Part shown: positions 1 through 11,183 of the stretch, piece by piece
Layout of the letters: each line of letters begins with the position of its first letter
Numbering within the stretch: the stretch's first letter is position 1
Assembly (NCBI GenBank): GCA_023101885.1
Contig: JALPQD010000919.1
Span: 1 to 64,000, forward strand
DNA: 64,000 nucleotides
From: Typhlomys cinereus
Taxonomy: Eukaryota; Chordata; Mammalia; Rodentia; Platacanthomyidae
Direction of reading: 5' to 3'
Translations under genes and position numbers: made by a program
Notes under the pieces: generated by a model
Told to the model about the DNA's origin: nothing
Databases searched by the model: none
What the model saw: only the letters and a program-made list of their open reading frames with translations

Positions 1-3000
1 TCTCTACCACAGGTTCTACACTGAAAACCTTTGTGTCTGGAGGAAAGAAAAAACATTCGTTTGTGCTGATTATACCCACTATGTTCAGGCCTTTAATGAG
101 CTTGAAAATAGTGACCAAGTGAAGAAGAAGCTTCAAAACTCAAACATGTTTCAATTACTTCCCAGTGATCAAGAATCCTGGTTGTAGATGTTCATTACCT
201 TGTAACTTTTTCTTTGATCAGGAAAAAATTCACACTGTTTTTGTGACATTTTCATGGAATAAGTTCCGCAGGCTGTATTTTCCAAAAGAGGTTAACCAAG
301 TGAGGAATAAAGATGAGAGTCAAATGATGGAAGGTGCCTTCTTGGGGAAAAGTTATCCTTACACAGATTCTATTTACTCTAAACCTTTGTGGTCAGGAGA
401 AGCTCACACTGTTTTGTGACATTTGCCTTGGCACATGTTCACCACAGGCCATGATTTTCCAAAGTGTTTAAACACGTTGAGGAGTACTCTGAGTCAAATG
501 CTGAAGTGCATTCTTGGGATAAGTATCCAACAGAAGATTCTATACTGTAACACTTGTGTTCAGGAGAGGATCACACTTGTTTTGTGACATTTGTATATAA
601 CATGTTCATTGCAGGCCATGTTTTTCCAAAATAGTGAACCACAAGTGAGGAGGGTTCAGAGTCAAATATTGCACGTGCACTTCTTACTCAGTAAGTATTC
701 TATGGAAGTTCCTATACGTAACACTTTGGTGTTCAGGGAGGAAAAATATCAGTTTTGGTGCCACTGTCCATGGACCATGTTGAAGCAGGCGCTTTATATT
801 TCGCCCAAATAGTTAGTCCACGTGTGTCTGACCTCAGAGTTCTAATGGTGCAAGGTGAACTTCATTCGGATACCGCCTCCTACAGAAGTTTTTCTATATG
901 AACTCTTTGTGTCTGGAGAAAGTCACCATTGTTGTAGGACAGTCAATGGGTATATTTACACGCAAGCCATGGTATTCCAACATATGCACCAAGAGAGATA
1001 GAAGGGACTCAGAGTCAAATGTTGCAAGTGCTCCTTCTTAGCGGTAAGTATCCACAAAAGTCTCTATACTTTCATTCTTTGTGTTCGGGAGATTATCACA
1101 CTTGTTTTGCGCCGTTTTCTGGAACCTATTATGCAGGAATGATTTCCCAAAATAGTGAACCAAGTGCGGAGATTCAGAATAAAATGTAGGAAGTGAACTT
1201 CGTAGGGACGGGATAAGTATCTACAGAAGTTTCCACACTTGTAACATTTCCGATTCAGGAGAAAATCATCCTTGTTTTGTGACATTTGCATCGGAACTCT
1301 GTTCATTGCAGGCATGACTTTCCATGACAACGCTAGTGAACCAACGTGAGGAGGATACAGAGTCAAACGTGGAAGTGCACTCTTATGGGGATCCGTATCC
1401 TACGAAAGTCTTGTATATGTAAACTTTGACTTTCAGGAGGACCTCTTACGTGTTTATGCCATTTGATGGCACCTGTTCCCCGCAGGCCAAGCTTTTCCAA
1501 AATAGTGAACCAAGTGAGGAGGATTCAGGAGTCACAATGGCTGGACGTGCACTCTTATTGATAAGTATACTACAGAAGTTTGATCCTGTAACATTTGCTT
1601 TCGGAGGAAGAAAAAAACATAACTTGTTTTTTTGCCATTTGCATGGCACATGTTCACACAGGCCAGTGATTTTTCGAAACCGTGAACCAAGTAGCGGAGG
1701 ATTCAACTCAAATGTAGGAAAGTGCACTTCATAGTGAAATGAATCCTACAGAAGTTTCTAACACTGTAAAATCAATTTGATTTCAGGGAAAATCATCCTT
1801 GTTTTGTGATATTTGCTTGGGAAAACCTGTTCACGCAGCAGGCATGAATTTCCAAATAATGAACCAAGTGAGGATGACTCAGAGTCACAATTCTGGAAGG
1901 CACCTCTAAGGGATTATAATTAGCCTACAGAAGTTTTTATACTGTCACCATGCGTTCAGGAGAAAATCATATTGTTTTTTAATACTGCATGGGCCAATGT
2001 TCACGCAGGGACATGATTTTCCAAAATAGGGGACCAAGTGAGGCGGACTCTGAGTCAAATGTCTTGAAGTGTACTTCTTTAGCATAAGTGTTCCCCTACA
2101 GAAGTTACTTTATACTGTAACTCTTTTTGTCCGGATGAACATCACACTTGGGTTTACGCCGTTTCCATGAAAAACATGTTCAGCATTCACTCCCTTCCAA
2201 AAATCGTGAACCAAGTGCCGAGGAATCACCGTCATAGTATCATGTGCACTTGTTTTGGATGATACGGTATCCTACACAGGTTTCTAGATGTTAAAACTTT
2301 GTGTTCTGGTGAAATTGAAAACCACATTCGATTTGTGTGTGATTTACCAACTCTGTTCAAGGCCTGGAAGGTGCTTGTAAATAGTGACCCAAGTTGAGGA
2401 CTCGTCGAATTCACATGTTTCACTTCCCCTTAATAAGTGGTAAGAATCCTTGTCGATGTTTCATACGTTGTAACTTTTAGGTCATAGAAAATCACACTTG
2501 TTTTGTGACGTTTCATGAAATATGTTCAAGCACGCCTTGATTTACCAAAAAGAGTGAAACAAGTTGGGAAGGGACTGAGATTCAAATGTTGGAAAATTGC
2601 CGTTCTTATGGGATAGGGTATCCGATGCAGAAGAAGATTCTATACCTGTAACACTTTGTGTTCAGGAAAATCACATGTTTTGCGACCATTTGCATATATT
2701 TAAAAATGTTCACATAGGCACATGATTTTAGACAATAGTGAACAACGTGAGGAGGGTCAGATGTCCAAAAATATTGCCACGTGCACTTTCTAATGGAAAG
2801 TTGCCTTACGGAAGTTTCTCTCTGTAACTTTTTGTGTTCATGATAAATAACAGTTGTTGTGCCACTTCCATGGAAACAGGTTGAAGCCGGCATGATTTTT
2901 CCAAAGTATTAAAAACAAGTGAGCAGGACTTAGCGGTCAAAATTGCAATAAGTGCACTTTGTGGGATAACGATTCTTACAGGAAGTTTCTTACATGTAAT

Positions 3001-5512
3001 ACTTTGTGATCAGGAGACAAGACTCATCCTTGTTTTGCGACCGTTCAATGGAACATTTAACGCCACGCCATTGATCTTCCAAAATAGGAAACCACGCGAG
3101 AGGACTCAGAGTCAAAATGTTTGCAAGTGCACTTCTTAGGAGTAAAGTATCCCACAAAAAGTTCTATACTGTCATTCTTGTGTTTAGGAGAGTATACATT
3201 GTTTTGAAATGTTTCCATGGAAATGTTCACGAAGGCTATGATTTTCCAAATAGTTGACCAAGTGAGGCGGTAGGACTCAGAGTCAAATGTGGAAGTACAC
3301 TCTTAGTGGTAAGTATCCCACAGAACGTTTCAATACTGTACATCTTGTGTCTGCAGAAAAAATCACACTTGTTTTCCGTGAATTTCCTTGGAAACCTATT
3401 CATGCAGGAGATGATTTCCAAAACTAGTGAACCAAGTGCAGAGGATTCAGAATCACTATAGGAAGTGCCCTTCTTGAGGATAAGTAATCCTAGAGACGTT
3501 TCTACACTGAACATTGCGTTCAGGAGAAATCATACCGGAGATTGTTTGACATTTGCATGGCACGTTCCGACGCGCCATGAGTTTTCAAAATTGAACAAAG
3601 TGCAGAGGACTCTGAGTCAAGTTTGCACAGTGCACTTCTTAGGAATAAGTTCATACAGAAGTTTCTATCACTGAACTCTTTGGTTCAGGAGGAACTCACA
3701 CTTTGGTGTACAGACGGTTCCTCCCTGAAACTTTTTCACTCATTGTCATTCCTTCCAGCATCGTGAACCACGTGAAGAGCACGCACAGTCATATGTAGCA
3801 TGTGCACATTTTTGGGATAAGTATCCATACACAGGTTTTCTAGACGGTAACAACTTTGTGTTCTGAGAGAAAACAACTTCGTTCTGTGCTGCATTCTACT
3901 CACTATGTTAGGCTTGTAATGAGCTTCAAAATAGTGACCATATTCTAGAAGCGTAAATTCACGATGTTCTTTACTGGTCAATTTAACTTTGCCCATGTCG
4001 GTAACTAGATAAGAGATCCTTGTAATGTTCATATGTGTAATTATTTATGTGTCCTGGTGAAATCCACTGAATTTGGTGACATTTTCATATTATGTTCACT
4101 TGGCAACGCCTTGATGTTTCCAAAAGAGTAACCATGAGGACGACTGAGAGTCAAGGTTGGAAGTGCACTTCCAGGATAAGTACCTACATAGAAAATTCGT
4201 AGTGTGACACTTTGTGTTCAGAGAGAAAGATCATACTTTTTTGCAACATTTGCATATAAACTGTTGCCACATGCTATGATGTTCCAAAACAGATGTCAAA
4301 TATTGCACGGCACCTTACGGAAGTGTCCTACGGTACGTTCCTATATCCTGTAACTCTTTGTGGTTCAGAGAAAATACACAGTTGTGTGTGTCACATTTCC
4401 AGGAACATGTTGAGGCAGGCCATGATGTTTCCAAAATCAGACCCAAGTGGGGATGACTCAGAGTCAAATGTTGCAAGTGCACTAGTTGGGATACGTATTT
4501 CCGAAGTATCTCCTATACTGTAACTCTTTGTGATGCAGGTGAAGTCAGACTTGTGCACTAATCAATGTACATTGTACACGCAAGTCATGATATTCCATAA
4601 AGTGATCCAAGAGAGAAGGACTCGATGTCAACATAGTGCAAGTCGCTTCTTCCTTAGCAGAAGTATCCACCAAATAGTTCTTTATTGTCAGTTGCTTTGT
4701 GTCAGGCGAGTATCACACTTGGTTTGGTGTTTTTCCTTGAAAAACATGTTCACGCCGGCATGAAGTTTCCAAAAACTAGTGACCAAGTGGAAGAGGACTC
4801 AGAGTTCACATGTTGGAACGTGCACTCTTAGTGGTAAAGTATCCTACAGAAATGTTCGATTACTTGGTACCTCTTTGTGTTCTGCAGAAAATCACACTTG
4901 TTTTGCGACATTACCATGGAACCTATTCTTGCAGGAGATGATTTGCAAAATAGTTTACCAAGTGTGGAGGATTCAGAATCAAAGGTATGAAGTGCACTTC
5001 TTGGGGATAAGTATCCTAGAGAAGTTTCTACACTGTAACATTTGCATTCAGGAGAAAATCATACTTGTTTTGTGACATTTGCATGGCACATATTCACACA
5101 GGCCATGATTTTATAAAATAGTGAACCAAGTGAGGAGGACTCTGAGTCAAATGTTGCAAGTGCACTTCTTTAGGATAAGTGTCATACAGACGTTTCTATA
5201 CTGTAACTCTTTGTGTTCAGGAGGAATTCACACTTGTTGTACGACGTTTCCTTGAAACATGTTCATGCATGTCATTACCTTCCAAAATCGTGAACCAAGT
5301 GAAGAGGACTCACAGTCATATGTAGCATGTGCACTTCTTTGGGACAAGTATCCTACACAGGTTTCTAGACTCTAAAACTTTGTGTTCTGTAGAAAACATC
5401 ATTCGTTTTGTGCAGATTCTACCAACTATATTCAGGCTGTAATGACTTGAAAATAGTGACCAAGTGAGGAAGCGTCAAATTCACATGTTTCACGTTCACG
5501 TCTAAGTAATAA

Positions 5513-7173
5513 GATCCTGTAGATGTTCATTCGTTGTAACTTTTTATGTTCAGGAAAAAAACGCACTGGTTTTGTGACGTTTTCATTGAATATGTTCATG
5601 TAGGCCTTGGTTTTCCAAAATGGTGACCCAAGTGAGGAAGACTGAGAGTCAAATGTTAGAAGTGCGGTTCTTAGGGATATGTATCTATACTGTAACACTT
5701 TGTGTTCAGGAGAAGATCATACTTGTTTTGCAACATTTGCATAAATCATGTTCACACAGGCCATGATTTTCCAAAATAGTGAACCACTGATTAGGGTTCA
5801 GAGTCAAATATTGCACGTGCACTTCTTACCGGTAAGTGTCCTATGGAAGTTCCTATACTGGAACTCTTTTTATTCAGGAAAAAATAACAGTTGTTGTGCC
5901 ACATTTGTATGGAACATGTTGAAGCAGGCCTTGACTTTTCGAAAATAGTTAACCAAGTGAGGATGACTCAGAGTCAAATGTTGCAAGTGCACTTCGTTGG
6001 GATACGTATCCTACAGAAGTTTCTATGCTGTAACTCTTTGTGATCAGGAGAAAGTCACACTTGTTGTGCGACAGTCAATGGAACATTTACACGCAAGCCA
6101 TGATATTCCAAAATAACCAAGAGAGAAGGACTCAGAGTCAAATGTTGCAAGTGCTCTCTTCTTAGTGTTAAGTATGCCACAAAAGTTTCTATACTGTCAT
6201 TCTTTGTGTTTAGGAGATTGTCACACTTGTTTTGCAATGTTTCGATGGAACATGTTCACGCTTGCTATGGTTTTGCAAAATAGTGAACCAAGTGAAGAGG
6301 ACTCAGAGTCAAATGTTGGAAGTGCACTTCTTAGTGGTAAGTATCCTACAGAAGTTCGATACTGTACCTCTTTGTGTTCTGCAGAGTATCACACTTGTTT
6401 TGCGACGTTTCCTTGGAACCTATTCATGCAGGAGATGATTTCCAAAATAGTGAACCATGTGCAGAGGATTCAGAATCAAATGTAGGAAGTGCACTTCTTG
6501 CAGACTAGTATTGTAGAGAAGTTTCTACACTGTAACATTTACGTTCAGGTGAAAATCATACTTGTTTTGTGACATTTCCATGAAACATGTTCACGCAGGC
6601 CATGAGTTTCCAAAATAGTGAACGAAGTGAGGAGAATTCAGAGTCAAATGCTGGAAGGACACCTCTTAGGGATAAATATCCTACAGAAGTTTGTATACTG
6701 TATCATTTTGGTTCAGGAGAATATTATACTTGGTTTTTAACATTTGCATGGCACATGTTCACACAGGCCATGATTTTACAAAATAGTGAACCAAGTGAGG
6801 AAGACTCTGAGTCAAATGTTGCAAGTGCACTTCTCTAGGATAAATATACAGAAGTTTCTATACTGTAACTCTTTGTATTCAGGAGTAAATCACACTTGTT
6901 GCACGACTTTTCCATGAAACATGTTCATGCATGTCATTCCCTTCCAAAATCGTGAACCAAGTGAAGAGCACTCACAGTCATATGTAGCATGTGCACTTCT
7001 TTGGGCAAGATCCTACACAGGTTTCTACATGGTAAAACCTTGTGTTTTGGAGAAAACAACATTCGTTTTGTGCTGTTTCTACCAACTATGTTTAGGCCTG
7101 TAATGAGCTTGAAAATAGTGACCAGGTGAGGAAAGTCAAATTCACATCATTCCCTTTCACTTCTCAGTGATAA
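5513..7173 (+). repeat. Ten-monomer HOR unit, N1 shortened
   Basis: Monomer order reads N10-N1-N2-N3-N4-N5-N6-N7-N8-N9 over 1,661 bp. It is shorter than canonical because N1 has lost bases near 5,676-5,690 and N9 has a small deletion near 7,005. N2 carries a CACGTG E-box at 5,814-5,819. N3 carries the perfect palindrome GGATACGTATCC at 6,000-6,011. Confidence 0.8.
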
Positions 7174-8178
7174 GAATCCTTTAGATGTTCATACGTTGTA
7201 ACTTCTTGTGTTCAGGAGGAAATCACTCTGGTTTTGTGACGTTTTCATGGAACATGTTCACGCAGGCTATGATTTTCCAAAATAGTGAACCAAAGGAGGA
7301 GGACACAGAGTCAAATGTTGGAAGTGCACTTCTTAGTGGTAAGTATCCTACAGAAGTTTCAATACTGTACCTCTTTGTGTTCTGCAGAAAATTACACTTG
7401 TTTTGCTATGTTTCTGTGGAACCTATTCACGCATGAGATGATATCCAAAATAGTGACAAAGTAAGGAGGATTCAGAATCAAATGTAGGAAGTGCACTTCT
7501 TGTGGATTAATATTCTAGAGAAGTTTCTACACTGTAATATTTGCGTTCAGGAGAAAATCATACATGTTTTGTGACATTTCCATGGAACTGTTCACGCAGC
7601 CATGATTTCCAAATAGTGAACCAAGTGAGGAGGATTCAGAGTCAAATAGTGGAAGGCCTCTTAGGGATAATTATCCTACAGAAGTTTCTACAGTGTAACA
7701 TTTGCGTTCAGGAGAAAATCATACTTGTTTTGTGACATTTGCTTGGCACATGTTCACACAGGCCATGATTTTCCAAAATAGTGAACCAAGTGAGCAGGAC
7801 TCTGAGTCAAATCTTGCAAGTGCACTTCTTTAGGATAAGTGTCGTACAGAAGTTTCTATACTGTAACTAACTCTTTGTGTTCAGGAGGAAATCACACTTG
7901 TAGTACGACATTTCCATGAAACATGTTCATGCATGTCATTCCCTTCCAAAATGGTGAGCCAAGTGAAGAGGACTCACAGTCGTATGTAGCATGTACACTT
8001 CTTTGGGACAAGTATCCTACACAGGTTTGTAGATTGTAAAACTTTGTGTTCTGGAGAAAACAACATTCGTTTTGTGCTGATTCTACCAAATATGTACAGG
8101 CCTTTAATGAGCTTGAAAATAGTGACCAAGTGAGTAAGTGTCAAATTCACATGTTTCACTTTCACGTCTCAGTGATAA
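7174..8178 (+). repeat. Six-monomer HOR variant lacking N1-N4
   Basis: The unit is 1,005 bp. N10 runs straight into an N5-type monomer around 7,290 (GGACACAGAGTC, then the GGTAAGTATCC that marks N5), followed by N6, N7, N8 and N9. This is a whole-monomer deletion, as expected from unequal exchange in register. It differs in composition from the six-monomer transition units at 36.3 and 49.3 kb. Confidence 0.75.
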
Positions 8179-8193
8179 GAATCCTGTAGATGT

Positions 8194-8211
8194 TCATACG
8201 TTTTAACTTTT
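8194..8211. repeat. L1 target-site duplication, left copy
   Basis: TCATACGTTTTAACTTTT flanks the poly(A) side of the L1 and matches 11,166-11,183 except for T in place of G at the tenth base. The satellite consensus here is TCATACGTTGTAACTTTT, so the left copy is the one that changed. On the minus strand the site starts AAAAG, as expected for L1 endonuclease cutting next to an A run. Confidence 0.85.
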
Positions 8212-8226
8212 TTTATATAATACATT

Positions 8227-8232
8227 TTTATT
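8227..8232 (-). promoter_or_regulatory. L1 polyadenylation signal AATAAA
   Basis: TTTATT on the plus strand reads AATAAA on the minus strand, about 15 bases before the A-rich end at 8,214. Position and orientation fit the L1 3' end. Confidence 0.8.
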
Positions 8233-8270
8233 AATATTTCAGCTCATACAAACTTAATAGGTACACCATT

Positions 8271-8346
8271 TCCCTCCCTCCCCCTCCTCCCCCCCCGACC
8301 CCTCTACTCCTCTTCCCCTCAACCCTCCCGCCCCATCCCCCCGTGC
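8271..8346 (-). other. L1 3' UTR polypurine (G-rich) tract
   Basis: The plus strand is almost pure C and T here, including a run of eight C at 8,290-8,297, so the L1 sense strand is G- and A-rich with several G runs. A G-rich polypurine tract near the 3' end is a known trait of mammalian L1 3' UTRs and can form G-quadruplexes. A glycine-rich open frame across it (8,231-8,422, minus) is a composition artefact. Confidence 0.85.
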
Positions 8347-8926
8347 CTATCCCCCCGATTCCCAGAGTCCTTTCTTGTGCATGCCTGACTCTCCTCTGGC
8401 CCTCCTCTCTGATGACGTACAAGGACCCAGTGGCATTTCCCTGAACCCCTTCCTGTGTTCCCTTAAGCTAGGAACACTACTGTGGCTGTCAATCCCTTGC
8501 CTCCAAGGATCTTGGTGTTTTTAGCAGATGCTAGACTTTGTGAGGTCAATAGTGTGTTGGACATTGCGCCGGGCATACACTGTCCAATTATGATTGCTTC
8601 GGCCCTACCTTGTGTGGAGTATCTTGCAAATCGTTGCTCCTCCCATCCTTTAGCTCTTACACTCTTACCGCCCCCTCTTCCGCAAATGTCCCTGAGCTTC
8701 AGGATGGGGAGAGATTAGTCTGGCCTAGTTCTTGGTGGTTGATATAGGGTCTCTGAAGTTCTGGATTGTGGTTCGTTGATTTTCTTTTGTAGTTTTGTTG
8801 CTCCTGTAATGCCCTTCACTCCATCGTGAAGGGCAATGTATGTCACCCCCCCTGGCCAGAGACAGAAAGCTGTTAAACTGGAGTCTTATTATAAGAGCAC
8901 ATTCAAGGATAGATGTAATTCTTATA

Positions 8927-8956
8927 CCCAAAATTGGAATCACAGGGTCATATGGG
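8927..8956 (-). repeat. Second copy of an ORF2 segment inside the L1 3' UTR
   Basis: Thirty bases match 9,575-9,604 at 27 positions; both contain CAGGGTCATATGG. On the minus strand both copies encode the conserved ORF2 stretch YDP-x-IP-x-LGI: YDPVIPILGI here and [10 protein letters not shown] at 9,575-9,604. It may be an internal duplication, a piece of another L1, or a fixed trait of this L1 family. Confidence 0.7.
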
Positions 8957-9666
8957 CCTTAGGCAATGGGAGGGGTCAATCCACCCATTTGTAAAATGGT
9001 TACTTTTATAATCTGCGGGACTATATGCCTTCCCCTTCTGGTGACTTCATACTCCCTTAGTTGTAAATGACCAGGAAAGAATTGTGAACTTAACTAGGGT
9101 CCCATTACTTTCTTGCAGTCCTTGATGGAGGCCTATTTTCTCTACTGTAACATGGTCACTTCTCTCCTTGTTTCTGGTGTGGCCCTCCAACCGCATCCCT
9201 CCTGTTCATAATCCTTGCAATTACTGTAGGTAATACATAGATTTACCTATGAGTGTCTCAAGATTGGCTGGGTGGGTTTGGTATAAGGAGCCACCTATTA
9301 GGGAGTACATATGGCACTTAATTTTCTGGGTCTGGGATACTTCACTTAATATAATTGTTTCTAATGACAGTCATTTCCCAGCAAATTCCAGTAACTCATC
9401 ATTTTTGAGGCTGAGTAGTACTCCATTGTATAGATGTACCACAGTTTCCTTATCCACTCGTCAACTGCTGGACATTTGGTTTGATTCCATGTCTTCGCTA
9501 TTGTAAACAGTGCTGCTATGAACATGGTCATGCTTGTGCTATCGAGGTGAACCTCTGCTGTATGTGGGGTTATTCCCAAAAGTGGAATCGCAGGGTCATA
9601 TGGCATTTCAATCTTTAATTTCTTTAAGAATCTCCAGACGGCTCGCCAGAGTGGCTGTATGAGCCT

Positions 9667-9720
9667 GCACTCCCACCAACAATGTAGGAGAGTTCCCCTC
9701 TCTCCACATCCTCTCCAGCA
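9667..9720 (-). other. ORF2 C-terminal Cys/His motif (CX3CX7HX4C)
   Basis: Within the 9,361-9,864 open stretch, residues 49, 53, 61 and 66 are C, C, H and C, in [18 protein letters not shown]. Spacing and surrounding residues are those of the L1 ORF2 C-terminal zinc-knuckle-like motif. It is intact although the reverse-transcriptase part is broken. Confidence 0.9.
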
Positions 9721-10974
9721 TTTGTTGTTGTTTGTGTTGTGGATTTTTGCCATCCTGACCAGTGTGAGAAGATATCTCAGGGAAGTTTTGATTTGCATTT
9801 CCCTGATGGCTAAGGAAGTGGAGCATTTTTTCAGATATTTGTTAGACATTTTAATTTCATCCATAGTAAGTTTCTTTTAAGTTCCAGGGCCCATTTTTTA
9901 ATTGGGCCATTAGTTTCCTTGGTGTTTAGTTTCTAAGTTCTTTGTGCACTCTGGACAGCAGAGCTCTATCAGATATGTGGTTAGTGAAGATTGTCTCCCA
10001 TTCTGTGGGTTGCCGTTGAGCTCTCGTTACAATCTCTTTACCTGAACAAAAACTTTTTAATTTCACAAGATCCCAACTGTTGAGAGTTGGTAGCAGTGAC
10101 TGTTTCTGTTTAGGAAATGTTGGCCTAGCCCAATCAGCTCGAGGGAGTTCCCTACCCTTTCAACTATGGTTTTTATAGTCTCTGGCCTGATATCAAGGTC
10201 CTTGATCCATTTGGAATTAAGTCTTGTGCATAGTGACAAGTGTGGGTCCAGCTTTAATCTTCTGCATGTGGAGATCCAGTTTTGACAGCACCATTTGTTG
10301 AAGATGCTGTTCTTTTTCCATTGGATTCTATGGGCCCCTTTGTCAAACACCAAATGGCTGTAATTTTGTGGGCTTATATCTGGGTCTTCAATCCTTATCC
10401 ATTGATCTCTGTGTCTATTTTGGAGCCAGTACCAGGCTGTTTTTATAACTATGGATTTGTAATATAGACTAAGGTTCGGTATGGTAATACCTCCAGCAGT
10501 GTTTTTGTTACTCAGGATTGTCTTTGCTATCCTGGGACTTTTGTGTCTCCATATCAATTTTGAGATTGTTTGGTCAACTTCTTTAAAGAATTGCTTTGGG
10601 ATTTTAATTGGTATAGCATTGAATCTGTATATTGCCTTTGGTAGGATGGTCATTTTTACAATGTTGATTCTACCAATCCAGGAACATGGGAGGTCTTTCC
10701 ACCTTCAGGTGTCTTCTGCTATTTCTTTCTTCAGGGTTCAAAGTTTTCATTGTAAAGGTCTTTAACCTCCTTGGTTAGGTTTATACCAAGGTATTATCAT
10801 TTTTTTAGGGGCTGTAGTGAATGGGATGGTTTCTCTCAAGGCTTTTTCACTTCTTTCATTCTGGGCATATAGGAAGGCCTCTGATTTTTGCACATTTATT
10901 TTGTATCCTGCCACCCGGCTGAACTTCTCAATTAGTTCCAGGAGCTTCCTGGTGGAGTTTTTGGGATCACTCAG

Positions 10975-11133
10975 TTATAAGATCATGGCATCTGCAAATA
11001 GGGATAGTTTGACTTTTTCCTTGCAGATATGAATCCCTCTTCTGTCCCTTTCTTGCCTTATGGCTTCAGCTAAGACTTCAAGTACAATATTGAATAGAAG
11101 TGGTGAGAGTGGACAGACTTGTATACGTTCCTG
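10975..11133 (-). pseudogene. L1 reverse-transcriptase palm remnant with mutated catalytic box
   Basis: The minus strand encodes [22 protein letters not shown], then [13 protein letters not shown] and a stop. In active L1 the box is FADD, whose two aspartates bind catalytic metal. Here the second aspartate codon has become GCC (Ala). The stop replaces the tyrosine usually found after MIL. Confidence 0.9.
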
Positions 11134-11165
11134 ATCGAAGTGGGAATGCTTCCAATTCTTCCCCA

Positions 11166-11183
11166 TCATACGTTGTAACTTTT
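11166..11183. repeat. L1 target-site duplication, right copy
   Basis: TCATACGTTGTAACTTTT follows the truncated 5' end of the L1 and equals the satellite N10 consensus at this point. Beyond it the N10 monomer resumes in phase (GATGTTCAGGAG), which confirms a simple insertion. Confidence 0.88.

Larger units (their letters stand above)
1..8213 (+). repeat. Family 1 satellite array, left segment
   Basis: Head-to-tail ~168-bp monomers marked by a recurring GTGAACCAAGTGAGGAG-like junction and a GGATAAGTATCC-like centre. N10 anchors lie near 171, 2,444, 4,015, 5,513, 7,174 and 8,179. From 1 to about 5.8 kb the monomer order can be followed, but most monomers contain several one- to three-base insertions or deletions. 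Milder indels continue to about 7.6 kb. This could be an old array edge or poorly polished sequence. No gene is supported here; open frames are short, occur on both strands and match the monomer period. Confidence 0.95.
8233..9240 (-). other. L1 3' UTR
   Basis: Non-coding L1 sequence between the degraded ORF2 end and the poly(A) signal. Its 5' boundary is approximate because recognisable but stop-interrupted ORF2-like codons continue to about 9,240 on the minus strand. It includes a short copy of ORF2-type sequence at 8,927-8,956. Confidence 0.7.
8214..11165 (-). mobile_element. 5'-truncated LINE-1 (L1) retrotransposon, inactive
   Basis: A ~2.95-kb insertion splits an N10 monomer. Read on the minus strand it begins inside the ORF2 reverse-transcriptase domain and runs through the ORF2 C-terminus, a 3' UTR with a G-rich purine tract, an AATAAA signal and a short degraded A-rich tail. 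The 5' UTR, ORF1, the endonuclease domain and the first part of the reverse transcriptase are missing, which is the usual outcome of incomplete target-primed reverse transcription. Flanking 18-bp duplications (17 of 18 matching) define the ends. ORF2 has in-frame stops, a frameshift and a damaged catalytic motif, so the copy cannot mobilise itself. It is the only non-satellite sequence I see in the window. Confidence 0.96.
9361..11165 (-). pseudogene. L1 ORF2 pseudogene, C-terminal half
   Basis: ORF2 of L1 normally encodes an endonuclease plus reverse transcriptase of about 1,275 residues. Only roughly the last 600 codons are present. The truncation lies just before the [16 protein letters not shown] segment of the reverse-transcriptase palm. 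A frameshift separates [12 protein letters not shown] (near 11,150) from CPLSPLLFN. The YADD/FADD catalytic box reads FADA (10,987-10,998), followed three residues later by a stop at 10,975-10,977. A long open stretch encodes the segment after the palm (10,063-10,653, starting MTILPKAIYRFNAIP). The final open stretch (9,361-9,864) carries the Cys/His motif and ends at [10 protein letters not shown]...LLGNDCH. Recognisable but stop-broken codons continue to about 9,240. The residues match mammalian L1 ORF2 generally; I cannot place the lineage. Confidence 0.95.

Noticed and set aside
8231..8422. Glycine/arginine-rich open frame, minus strand
   Set aside because: It is a translation of the G-rich L1 3' UTR tract and has no coding support.
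8957..9240. A separate SINE or LTR within the L1 3' UTR
   Set aside because: No tRNA- or 7SL-like start, no terminal repeats and no second target-site duplication were visible, so it is left as L1 3' UTR.
9659..9880. Plus-strand open frames within the L1 (also at 10,282, 10,481 and 10,817)
   Set aside because: They are antisense shadows of the ORF2 remnant.
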